Source: JADKAV01 sp963733395
Lineage (GTDB): Bacteria > Actinomycetota > Actinomycetes > S36-B12 > UBA10799
NCBI GenBank assembly: GCA_963733395.1
Contig: CAVTCZ010000019.1
Location: 62,001-126,000, forward strand
Direction: 5' to 3'
DNA length: 64,000 nt
Both the position numbers and the translations under genes were made by a program. Numbering within the stretch: the first letter of the stretch is position 1; each line of letters starts with the position of its first letter. The notes under the pieces were generated by a model, which saw only the letters and a program-made list of their open reading frames with translations, was not told the origin of the DNA and made no database searches. Shown here in pieces: positions 8,477 through 16,530 of this stretch.

Positions 8477-9553
8477 ATGCCCCAGCCCGCAGACCCGATG
8501 CGTCTTGCCCATGGCCCGGCGTGGCGGAACTCCATCGCCCTGGCGCCGTTGACCAACTGTCAGAGCCACGCCGACGGCACTCTCTCCGACGACGAGGTGG
8601 CGTGGCTCACGGCTCGCGCGCAAGGACGATTCGGCCTGGTGATGACGGCTGCGGCGTTCGTTGCGCCCGCCGGCCACGTCTGGAGTGGGCAGTTGGGCAT
8701 CGCCTCCGACGACCACCTGCCGGGACTGCGCCATCTCGCCGAGCGCCTGCGGGTGGCCGGCGCCTGCAGCGCGGTGCAACTGCACCACGGCGGTCGTCGC
8801 GCTGAGCGGATCATCACAGGTGTGTCGGCGCAATGCCCGTGGGACGACCCCGACCATGACGCGGTGGCCATGACCGTCGATGACATCGAGGCCACTGTTG
8901 CGGACTTCGTGGCCGCCGCCGTCCGGGCTGAACGTGCTGGCTTCGACGGGGTGGAGGTGCACGGCGCACACGGATACCTGCTCGGGCAGTTCCTCGACAC
9001 GTCCCGCAACCACCGGCCCGATCGCTACGGCGGATCGCTGGACAACCGGTTCCGCGTGGTCCGCGAGGTGCTGGAGGGTATCCGCGCGGCCACGGGTGAC
9101 GGTTTCCAACTGGGGCTGCGGCTGTCTCCGGAGGGCTTCGGGATACCCCTGCAGGATGGCCGGGAGTATGCCCGCCGCGCTCTCGAGACAGGTCTGCTGG
9201 ACTACCTCGAGATGTCGCTGTGGGATGTCTTCATGCGGCCCCGCCGTGGTGGTGAGGGTCTGCTCATCGACCACTTCGTGGATCTGCCCCGAGGTTCGAC
9301 CCGGTTGGGGGTGGCGGGCAAGGTCCTGTCCACCGCGGATGCGCAGTGGTGTCTGGACAAGGGTGCGGACTTCGTGTCGGTGGGCAGGGGAGCGATCGTC
9401 CACCATGACTTCGCGGCACGCGCCGTGGCTGACGCGTCGTTCGTCGCGCGTCCCCTGCCGGTGTCGGTCGAGGTCCTGCGCCAGGAACGGGTCGGGCCTG
9501 CATTCGTCGACTACCTGATCGAGACCTTCCCAGACGTGGTCGAGGTGGCCTGA
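8477..9553 (+). CDS. Old yellow enzyme-type NADH:flavin oxidoreductase
   Basis: 358 residues forming an FMN-binding (beta/alpha)8 barrel. Family signatures seen: substrate-binding APLTNC near the start, QLHHGG, HGAHGYLLGQFL, the RYGGSLDNR block and the late GVAGKVLSTADAQ/FVSVGRGAI phosphate-binding strands. It reduces activated C=C bonds using NAD(P)H; the substrate is unknown. Start ATG 8477 is 7 nt after TAGGAT, suggesting a leaderless mRNA; a longer open frame upstream lacks family similarity. Confidence 0.9.
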   Translation: MPQPADPMRLAHGPAWRNSIALAPLTNCQSHADGTLSDDEVAWLTARAQGRFGLVMTAAAFVAPAGHVWSGQLGIASDDHLPGLRHLAERLRVAGACSAVQLHHGGRRAERIITGVSAQCPWDDPDHDAVAMTVDDIEATVADFVAAAVRAERAGFDGVEVHGAHGYLLGQFLDTSRNHRPDRYGGSLDNRFRVVREVLEGIRAATGDGFQLGLRLSPEGFGIPLQDGREYARRALETGLLDYLEMSLWDVFMRPRRGGEGLLIDHFVDLPRGSTRLGVAGKVLSTADAQWCLDKGADFVSVGRGAIVHHDFAARAVADASFVARPLPVSVEVLRQERVGPAFVDYLIETFPDVVEVA

Positions 9554-9639
9554 CTCGGCTTCTCCGCGTCGAGTGCTGCGATAGTGCACGGACACGCCGG
9601 CGTGTCTCTCCACCTTCTCGACACTCGACGAGCGTCGAG

Positions 9640-10023
9640 ATGTCCGTTGGTACGCCTCGGGCGCAGGAGGATGACTCCGTACTCCGGGCTTCGCAGGTCG
9701 ATCGCGGCGTCCTCGCCGGCAGCCACCGTCTTCACCCGGTTGACCACCCGCCACGGCGCGACCTCGGGTCGCATCTCGACCGACGCCCGGCCACCGACTT
9801 CCCCCGGCCTCGCGACCACGTCGATGAGGTTGTTGCTGGTGACGATCGGAGAGACCAGGCCGTCGTTCTCGCCGAGGTCGCGGGTGATCCACAGCCGGTC
9901 GTCGATGACGACGTCGCCGTCGACGCGGTCGATCCCCGCGGACTTCACCTGCGCGGCGAGATCGTCCAATCCGGCCAGCGGGTTGTTGTCCGCGATCGTG
10001 GCTTCGACTGGCCTGCAGGTCAC
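9640..10023 (-). pseudogene. Fragment of a PBP4/DacB-type D-Ala-D-Ala carboxypeptidase
   Basis: The minus-strand frame contains LDDLAAQVKSAGIDRVDGDV, then VIDDRLW, SPIVTSNNLIDV and VEMRPEVAPWRVVNRVKTVA. This is the accessory-domain stretch characteristic of peptidase S13 (DacB). The Ser-x-x-Lys, Ser-x-Asn and Lys-Thr-Gly motifs are all missing, so only a middle piece of ~120 residues survives between the flavoprotein and SDR genes. It is probably debris from island rearrangement. Confidence 0.7.
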
Positions 10024-10148
10024 GGTCGCGCGCCCAGGTCTCCTTGTGCGCGTCGTTGACCCAGTCCTCGTCGAAGCTCACACATCCAGCGAAGTGCAGC
10101 ATCGAGGGTGCACCCCGTGGTTCGTCGGGCCGGAGTAGCGTCGGCATC

Positions 10149-11012
10149 ATGGTGGGGCCAGCGCGGGGGTCCGAACGCGTCGTCCTGGTAGTCGGGGCAT
10201 CGCGGGGCATCGGACTGGTGATCGCCGAGCACCTCGCGGCTAGCGGGTTCTCGGTGATCGGCACGGTGCGAAGCGGGTCGGCGGCAGAGGCGGTGCAGGC
10301 TCTGGGTGTGGCCCCCCTGGTGCTGGACGTCACGGATCATGCGGCGGTCCATGGCCTGCCTGACCGCGTCGCTGAACTGGCCCCGCGAGGGCTCCACGCT
10401 CTGGTCTACAACGCGGGGAAGTCCGTGGCCGGGCCGGTCGAGTTGCTCGACCTCGACCTCGCCCAGCAGGAGGTCGACGTCAACTACGTCGGCGCGGCGG
10501 CCGTCACGAAGGCCCTGCTCCCCGCCCTGCGGGCCAATCGCGGGCACATCGTCTACGTCACGAGTGTGAACGGGACCGCGCCCGTGGGGTTGTACGCGTC
10601 CTACTCGGCCTCCAAGTTCGCCCTGGAGGGTTTCGCAGAGGCCCTCGCCATCGAACTCGATGGCACCGGGGTACGCGTGTCAGTGATCGAGCCCGGGATT
10701 TGCAACACGGACATGCTGCCGCAGGACATCGCGGTGCTGGAGGCGATGCGAGAACGGGCGCCGGAGTACCTGGTCCCGCAGCTCGATGAGACGGTGGAGG
10801 CGATCCGGACGCTTAAGCCCAACGATCCGCAGGTTGTCGCCCACGCGGTGCGCAAGGTGCTGCAGCAGTCACGGCCCCGCTTCCGGATCGTTGCGCCGCG
10901 GGTGCCGTACACGATCCTGACGGTGGGGCATCGGCTGCTGCCGCTCAGCGGGTATCGAAGGCTGGTCGCGTTGAGCACGCCGAAGCGGCGTGGGGAACGG
11001 CCGGTGCGTTGA
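10149..11012 (+). CDS. Short-chain dehydrogenase/reductase (SDR)
   Basis: 287 residues of a classical SDR. The Rossmann motif VVGASRGIGLVIAEHL opens the protein, followed by NAG (YNAGKSVAG), the catalytic Ser in TSVNGT and Y-x-x-x-K in YSASKFALEG; the PG motif is EPGICNTDM. It is an NAD(P)H-dependent oxidoreductase of unknown substrate with a basic C-terminal tail. Start ATG 10149 lies 7 nt after TAGCGT (10136-10141). It is the last gene before repeat D. Confidence 0.9.
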   Translation: MVGPARGSERVVLVVGASRGIGLVIAEHLAASGFSVIGTVRSGSAAEAVQALGVAPLVLDVTDHAAVHGLPDRVAELAPRGLHALVYNAGKSVAGPVELLDLDLAQQEVDVNYVGAAAVTKALLPALRANRGHIVYVTSVNGTAPVGLYASYSASKFALEGFAEALAIELDGTGVRVSVIEPGICNTDMLPQDIAVLEAMRERAPEYLVPQLDETVEAIRTLKPNDPQVVAHAVRKVLQQSRPRFRIVAPRVPYTILTVGHRLLPLSGYRRLVALSTPKRRGERPVR

Positions 11013-11036
11013 CCGCGTGATTCTGTGGTGTGCTCG

Positions 11037-11195
11037 TGGTGGCCAGGGGCGGGGTCGAACCGCCGACCTTCCGATTTTCAGTTCGTTTGAGAACGTCCCA
11101 CTGGTGTCCGCCCGTGCTCATGTGTGCCGTTGTCTGTCCCATTGGTGCGCTTGCATGCCCCGGCGTATCCCTGAGTCTGTGAAATCGGTGTGAAA
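11037..11195 (-). repeat. tRNA-Phe 3'-end repeat, copy D (attachment-site scar)
   Basis: A 159-bp copy with the 46-nt tRNA part (11037-11082) identical to the intact gene. The arm ends with GTGAAA at 11179 and 11190, again 11 bp apart and 142 bp from the CCA end. Confidence 0.78.
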
Positions 11196-11208
11196 GGCTC
11201 GGATGACC

Positions 11209-11674
11209 TGGCGAGCCGCACGCCAGACTCAGTGAAGCCGCCAGCCAGACGGGCGGCACCGTATCCCAGAAGACGAAGCTGACGGTCAAGCACAAGGTGC
11301 TCCACCCCAAGAAGGGTTACGTCAAGCGGGGCAAGCGCATCCATTTCCGCGCGACGCTGCGCAACAAGGGCACCGTCGATGCGGTCAAAGCGCAGTTGTG
11401 CGAGCGGATCCCCAAGGGGATGAAGTTCATCGGCGCCCCGGGCCGTGAGACAAAGAAGAACAAGCGCCTGGTGTGCTGGAGCAACAGTCGGATGGCAGCC
11501 GGCACGGCAGTTACAGGCACCATGACACTCAAGGCCAAGAAGAAGGCCAAGATCGGCGTGCGAAAGAACCGGGTCGTGATCAAGGCTGCGAACAGTCCTG
11601 CCAAGCGCGCCAAGGTGAAGTTCCACGTGGGCACCAAGAAGCAGAACAAGCAGGCCAAGAAGAACAAGTCCTGA
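11209..11674 (+). pseudogene. C-terminal fragment of a DUF11-type surface protein
   Basis: Open frame beginning just after repeat D with no credible start. It encodes one DUF11-like beta-sandwich repeat (LRNKGTVDAVKAQLCERIPK, then MKFIGAPG) and a lysine-rich end (KKQNKQAKKNKS). DUF11 modules normally follow long secreted N-termini, which are absent, so this looks like a gene truncated at the repeat D junction. A GTG at 11297 would give 125 residues without a signal peptide. Confidence 0.65.
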
Positions 11675-11683
11675 CCATCCATC

Positions 11684-11737
11684 CCCTGCGCCGAACCGTT
11701 CAGTGAACGCTAAGTCCTCACTCGGTTCGGCGCAGGG
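11684..11737. terminator. 15-bp hairpin after the DUF11 fragment
   Basis: CCCTGCGCCGAACCG (11684-11698) and its exact complement (11723-11737) flank a 24-nt loop, starting 10 bp after the DUF11 stop. There is no T-tract, as is usual for GC-rich actinobacterial terminators. Confidence 0.55.
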
Positions 11738-12123
11738 ACGATGTGACCTCCTCTGCGTCCAGGAGTGGTGGGGGAAAGGATCCCGCGTTGGCGGGCCTTC
11801 TCGATACAGCTCACAACTGGGCGGGCGAGCGCGCAATGTGCTTCTGATCAGACATCTCTTAGGGAGGCGTCTGGGAGAAGTGTGGTGGCCAGGGGCAGGG
11901 ACATCACGATCTACGCGCCCACCGGGTCGAACCCCTACTACCAAGTTGTCTGAGTACGAGGATGGCCGCCGTCGCACGACCACGGGCGGAACGACCTACG
12001 GAAAGGCCGGCGCGGGGGCAGTCCGCAAGCAGCCCCGAGTCCGCGATGACGCTCGATGCGCGTTGCACTGGAGTGGTCCGCAACAATTGGCGGTGCCAGC
12101 AACGGGAGAACAGGGTACTGAAC
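11738..12123. other. Intergenic stretch before the orphan ORF
   Basis: No supported gene. It contains a 15-bp match to the tRNA-Phe 3' end at 11882-11896 (copy E, too short to call an att site). Confidence 0.5.
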
Positions 12124-13122
12124 ATGGACGATCACATGTCCGCGCTGATGGAAGCTGGGCTCTCGAAGCGACAGGCTGCTAAGGCACTACGGAAGATTGG
12201 GCATGATTGTAAGTCGTTCAGGGCGACATGGTTCTCGGGAGTGTATGTGCCGTTCACGAAGTACAACGGCCCAGGTGTTCTGGCGCATTGTGATGGCACA
12301 TTGTTCATCTTCGCCAAGGGCATGGGGCTTGGTCTGCTTGACGGGAGGGTGAGACTAGCGCAGTCCCCTGGATTCGCCCTGATGGGGGAGGTGATGAGGG
12401 TATACGGCGAATCCAGTGTCCTTTTGGGCGTTCTGACGGATCAGGGAGAAAGGGTGCTCGTAGCAGAAGGCGACCGCGACGAGATTGCCAAGCTGGGGTC
12501 GAGCCTCGGAATCGATGCGGATCACGCGCTCGCCGATTTCGATGAGCAGGACGGCCTTCTTCAGGCGGAGGAGGCCGAAGAGAACCGTAGAAGGGACGAG
12601 ATGCGCCAAGAGGCCGAACGGCTCAGGAGCGACCCGGAGGTTCAGGAAAGAGCTGCCAAACTTCGGGCCCTCATTACAGCGGAGGCCACGATCGCCCACA
12701 TGCTGGATGGTGCCAAATCTCTGATGCGTGTAGTGGCGCAGAAGGAAGGAAGGAAGAGGTCCCTCCTGGAGTCTGCAGCGCTATACCTGACCATGTCACT
12801 GGTCTTCACCATCCCCAATTTCCGCCGCCTTGAGGCTCATGACGCGGCCTGGCTTTACGAATCCCTCAGCGGTCTTCTTCCAGAGATGGAGTCTCTTGAC
12901 AACGCGCTAAATCTCGTCGACACCGCCACCGACGAGCCGGTGGACACGGAGGGCCTGCCCGAGATGATCCAGCAGTTCGATGAGCGATCTGTGATCGCTC
13001 GATCCGCCGGTGACGCTGAACTCGCGAGCGTTCTCGCGGAGTTCTCGGAGTTTCTCCATTTGATGCAGAGGCCCTGGCCCGAGGTTAGTGACTCCCTCGC
13101 TGTTTCGGGCGATGAGCACTGA
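12124..13122 (+). CDS. Orphan hypothetical protein, likely foreign origin
   Basis: 332 residues from ATG 12124 (MDDHMSALMEAGLSKRQAAK); an in-frame ATG at 11962 is less likely. The N-terminus may form a helix-turn-helix-like segment; residues ~35-135 are a strand-rich domain; residues ~145-185 are strongly charged and likely coiled coil (EEAEENRRRDEMRQEAERLR). No signal peptide or transmembrane helix. Base composition is visibly less GC-rich than flanking genes, and the gene lies next to tRNA-Phe in the integration zone, both pointing to recent transfer. Function unknown. Confidence 0.7.
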   Translation: MDDHMSALMEAGLSKRQAAKALRKIGHDCKSFRATWFSGVYVPFTKYNGPGVLAHCDGTLFIFAKGMGLGLLDGRVRLAQSPGFALMGEVMRVYGESSVLLGVLTDQGERVLVAEGDRDEIAKLGSSLGIDADHALADFDEQDGLLQAEEAEENRRRDEMRQEAERLRSDPEVQERAAKLRALITAEATIAHMLDGAKSLMRVVAQKEGRKRSLLESAALYLTMSLVFTIPNFRRLEAHDAAWLYESLSGLLPEMESLDNALNLVDTATDEPVDTEGLPEMIQQFDERSVIARSAGDAELASVLAEFSEFLHLMQRPWPEVSDSLAVSGDEH

Positions 13123-13405
13123 CGCGATCCCGACGCGGCCCGAGTCGAGAAGGCGAATGGGTCTATTGCTCTTGGCCCTTGTGGCTCATGAGAAGCCCTG
13201 CGAAGGCTCGATACGAATGCGGCCGTGCTGACCCTGACGGAGGCATTGCGGATATGCGATAAATTCCTAGCGCATCTCCTACAGTCTCGCAGAAATGTCC
13301 GATTTCTCCGAGAATTCCTACAGGTTTCCCACACCCTCAAACACCCTTGAAGGCTAACCAGGGGGCGACTGTGGAGGGAAAAGCCTGATCAGAGGGGGAT
13401 TTCTG

Positions 13406-13482
13406 TGGTGGCCAGGGGCGGGGTCGAACCGCCGACCTTCCGATTTTCAGTCGGACGCTCGTACCAACTGAGCTACCTGGCC
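13406..13482 (-). tRNA. tRNA-Phe (GAA)
   Basis: Acceptor 5' GGCCAGG (from 13482) pairs with CCTGGCC, discriminator A, encoded CCA at 13406-13408. The anticodon loop is CTGAAAA, giving anticodon GAA. It is the intact target whose 3' half recurs in repeats A-D. Last of three co-directional tRNAs (Glu, Asp, Phe). Confidence 0.95.
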
Positions 13483-13497
13483 GCTGTCCCTAGGGAC

Positions 13498-13574
13498 TGG
13501 CGACCCCGACCGGGCTCGAACCGGCGACCTCCGCCGTGACAGGGCGGCGCGCTAACCAACTGCGCTACGGGGCC
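13498..13574 (-). tRNA. tRNA-Asp (GTC)
   Basis: Acceptor GGCCCCG/CGGGGTC with one G-T pair, discriminator G, encoded CCA at 13498-13500, anticodon loop CTGTCAC. 15 bp separate it from tRNA-Phe. Confidence 0.95.
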
Positions 13575-13609
13575 TTACTGGTCCGACCGAGGCCGAACCG
13601 GGTACTGCG

Positions 13610-13682
13610 TGCCCCCAACGGGATTCGAACCCGCGCTGCCGCCTTGAAAGGGCGGAGTCCTAGGCCGCTAGACGATGGGGAC
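13610..13682 (-). tRNA. tRNA-Glu (TTC)
   Basis: Acceptor GTCCCCA/TGGGGGC, discriminator A, no encoded CCA, anticodon loop CTTTCAA. First of the Glu-Asp-Phe tRNA cluster. Confidence 0.95.
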
Positions 13683-13769
13683 CTGGGTCCTCGTACGTCT
13701 GCCGTCGAGGGCCATTTCATCGTACCCGAGTGGTGCTGCCCGGAAACAGCCCCATCCCCTCTGGCGGTC

Positions 13770-14162
13770 CGGTGGGGCAGGTTGCGCTAGCGGGTCACCA
13801 AGGCGCCTGCTGCGCAATTCTCCTGGTGTGGCGGCGCGGTGTGCCCCGGTGGCCGGGTGGGCAGATTGCGCCACCGACCACTAACGTGCCTGTTGCGCAT
13901 TCTGCTGGTGTGGCGGCGCGGTGTGCCCCCGGTGGCCGGGTGGGCAGATTGCGCCACCGACCACGTACTTGCCTGCAGCGCATTCTGCTGGTGTGGGGGT
14001 GGGTGTGACCCCGGCGGTCCGGGTGGGCAGATTGCGGCACCGACCACGTAACTTGCCTGCGGCGCATTCTGCTGGTGTGGGGGTGGGTGTGACCGCGGAG
14101 GTCCGGGTGGGCAGATTGCGGAACCGACCACGAAAGTGCCTCTCGCGCAATTCACCTGGTGT
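13770..14162. repeat. 83-bp tandem repeat array
   Basis: GCCT anchors recur at 13805, 13888, 13971, 14055 and 14138, giving an 83-84 bp period. Three complete units differ by point changes, a degenerate one precedes them and a truncated one ends the array. Conserved blocks are GCGCATTCTGCTGGTGT and GGTGGGCAGATTGCG followed by ACCGACCAC. The first block contains an imperfect inverted copy of the GCAGATTGCG element, so each unit can fold into a hairpin. The period is not a multiple of three, so it is not coding. It lies between the tRNA cluster and the GCS2 ligase gene. Confidence 0.85.
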
Positions 14163-14222
14163 CGCGGAGTCTCCACACGCCGACCGCGACTCCCCCCGCC
14201 CGAACCCAATACCGTGATCGCC

Positions 14223-15359
14223 ATGCACGTGGACTTCGTCCCCTCGCCCGGCCCCAGCCTCGGGGTCGAGGTCGAATACGGGGTGGTGGACAAGCAAACC
14301 GGCAAGTACGTCGAGGTCGCTGACGAGATCCTGGGGATCGTCGGGGCCGCCCACCCGGACAACGAGCACCCCAAGGCCAAGCACGAACTGTTCAACTCCA
14401 GCATCGAGGTCATCACCGGCATCTGTCAGAACCCGGACGAGGCGGTGGCGGACCTGAAGGGCACGCTGCTGGAACTCAAGCCGCTGCTCGACGAACGCGG
14501 TCTGGCGATGGAGTCCTCGGGCACGCACCCGTTCGCCGACTGGGACGCGATGCGCCTGAGCCCGGGCGAGCGGTACCAGCGCCTGGTCGACGAGATCGGC
14601 TGGCCCGCCCGCCGGCTGGCCATCCACGGCGTGCACTTCCACGTCGGCGTGCGCAGCGCGGAGAAGTCGATCAAGTTCATCGACTCGCTGCTGGGTTTCC
14701 TCCCGCAGATGCTCGCGCTGTCCACCTCGAGTCCCTACTGGATGGGTGACGACACCGGACTGGCCAGCATCCGCGCGAAGATCTTCGAGATCATGCCGAC
14801 CTCCGGGTTGCCTCCGTGGATGAAGGACTGGGCGGACTTCGAGCGGTTCATGACCGCGCTGATCAAGGCGGAGACCATCCGCACCGTCAAGGAGGTGTGG
14901 TGGGACATCCGACCGCACCCGTCGTTCGGGACCATCGAGTTCCGGATGTGTGACGGCATCCCGACGCTGCGGGAGGTGCGGGCGATCGCGGCACTGGCGC
15001 AAGCGCTGGTGGTGTGGATGGACCGGCGGGTGGACGCCGGCGAGCCGCTGCCGGACCTGCCGAGTTGGGTCGCGCGGGAGAACAAGTGGCGGGCCTGCCG
15101 GTACGGCCTCGACGGCCGGGTGATGATCGACAGCACCGGCACGACGCAGTCGTTCAAGGAGAACATCGACGAGATCGTCGAGTACCTGACGCCCGTGGCC
15201 CGCGATCTCGGGACCGTCGACGCGCTCACCAGCGTGCGGGAGATACTGGAGCAGGGTTCGTCGGCCAATCGGCAGCGTGCCGTGGTGGCCGGCGGCGGAT
15301 CTTTGAAGGATGTGGTCGAACTGCTACGCGAGGAGTTGGCTGCGGAGTTGCAGCCGTGA
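14223..15359 (+). CDS. Carboxylate-amine ligase, GCS2 (YbdK-like) family
   Basis: 378 residues of the glutamate-cysteine-ligase 2 fold. Hallmarks: GVEVEYGVVDKQTG near the N-terminus, ELFNSSIEVITGIC, HVGVRSAEKS, and WWDIRPHPSFGTIEFRMCD. Such enzymes join glutamate to an amino compound with ATP; in actinobacteria several are of unknown substrate. Start ATG 14223 lies 7 nt after TACCGT. Its stop overlaps the GTG start of the M20 hydrolase (GTGA), so the two are translationally coupled. Confidence 0.88.
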   Translation: MHVDFVPSPGPSLGVEVEYGVVDKQTGKYVEVADEILGIVGAAHPDNEHPKAKHELFNSSIEVITGICQNPDEAVADLKGTLLELKPLLDERGLAMESSGTHPFADWDAMRLSPGERYQRLVDEIGWPARRLAIHGVHFHVGVRSAEKSIKFIDSLLGFLPQMLALSTSSPYWMGDDTGLASIRAKIFEIMPTSGLPPWMKDWADFERFMTALIKAETIRTVKEVWWDIRPHPSFGTIEFRMCDGIPTLREVRAIAALAQALVVWMDRRVDAGEPLPDLPSWVARENKWRACRYGLDGRVMIDSTGTTQSFKENIDEIVEYLTPVARDLGTVDALTSVREILEQGSSANRQRAVVAGGGSLKDVVELLREELAAELQP

Positions 15360-16523
15360 GTCTGTCGGAGTTCCTGGCAAGCCGGGAGGAGGAACTCATC
15401 TCCTTCCGCCGCGATCTGCACTCGCACCCGGAGTTGTCTTCGGAGGAAAGGCGCACGACCGCTGCCCTGGTGCGGCGCCTGCAGGTCGCCGGGCTGGAGC
15501 CGAAGGTGCTCAACTGCGGCACGGGTCTGGTGTGTGACGTGGGCACCGGTGACGGACCGGTCCTGGCGCTGCGGGCGGACATCGACGCGCTGGCGATGGA
15601 CGACGAGTGCCACACGCCGTACCGCTCGCACATCGAGGGGGTGGCCCACGCGTGCGGCCACGACGTGCATGCCGCAGTCGTACTGGGCGCCGGGCTCTTC
15701 TTCGCTCAGAACTCCCCCGGCGGCCGGGTGCGGCTCATCTTCGAGCCCGCGGAGGAGAGTGTCCCGGGTGGCGCGGTCGACGTGATCGACGAGGGTCACC
15801 TCGACGACGTCGGCGTGATCTTCGGGCTGCACTGCGACCCCAAGAAGCAGGTGGGCACGATCGGCCTGCGCACCGGCCCGGTGTCATCGGCCTCCGACGT
15901 GGTGCGGGTGACGCTGCACGGACCCGGGTGGGCACACCGCCCGGCCGGAGGCCACCGTCGATCTGGTGACGGTGATGAGCGAACTGGCGTTGCGACTGCC
16001 GCAGGTCCTGACCGAGCGGGTGGAGCGTGCGCAGAAGGGTCCGATCCGGCTGGTGTGGGGGGCGGTGGCCAGCGGTGAGGCGGCCAACGTCATCCCCGCG
16101 AAAGCGGTGCTGACCGGCACTTTGCGCACCCCCGACCGGGTCGTCTGGGAAGCGCTCGGCCGGTTGCTCAATGAGTCCGTGGAACAGATCCTCGGCGACT
16201 CGGGCGTGCAGTGGGAGTTGTATCACCGCCAAGGCGTGCCACCGGTCGACAACCACGTGGAGCCGACCGCGCTGTGGGCCGACGCCATCGCGGAGGAGAT
16301 CGGTCAGGAGGCCGTCGTCCCCACCGACCAGTCGTGGGGCGGCGACAGCTTCGCGTGGTACACCGACCGCGTGCCGGGGTGCTACGGCCGGCTCGGGGTG
16401 CACAACGGCAACGGCGAGACCCTGGACCTGCACGCCTCCACGTTCGACGTCGACGAGCGGGCGATCGCCATCGGCGTGCGTGCCATGGTGGCCGCGACCC
16501 GCAGGTGGTTCGCGCAGCAGTAG
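15356..16523 (+). CDS. M20-family amidohydrolase (frameshifted)
   Basis: About 388 residues of a zinc or manganese amidohydrolase of the N-acyl-amino-acid/peptide type. Seen: the first block RRDLHSHPELSSEE, metal site LRADIDALAMDDE and ACGHDVHAAVVLGA, EPAEESVPGG, and the dimerisation-domain part ASGEAANVIPAKA. One extra G in the GGGTGGG run near 15930 breaks the frame; both halves are otherwise intact. Coupled to the GCS2 ligase by a GTGA overlap, suggesting the pair makes and hydrolyses, or processes, a glutamyl-type amide. Substrate unknown. Confidence 0.88.
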
Positions 16524-16530
16524 TCGTTGA

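Noticed and set aside
8096..10333. 745-residue minus-strand open frame
   Set aside because: Antisense to the flavoprotein gene; Arg-rich, no family features. It is a frame shadow of GC-rich coding DNA. Only a short PBP4-like piece in another frame at 9640-10023 is supported.
11882..11896. Fifth att-like copy (E)
   Set aside because: Only 15 bp match the tRNA end and the arm with GTGAAA boxes is missing, so it may be a relic or chance.
13770..14162. CRISPR array
   Set aside because: Units of 83 bp are similar along their whole length and lack unique spacers; no cas genes are in the window.
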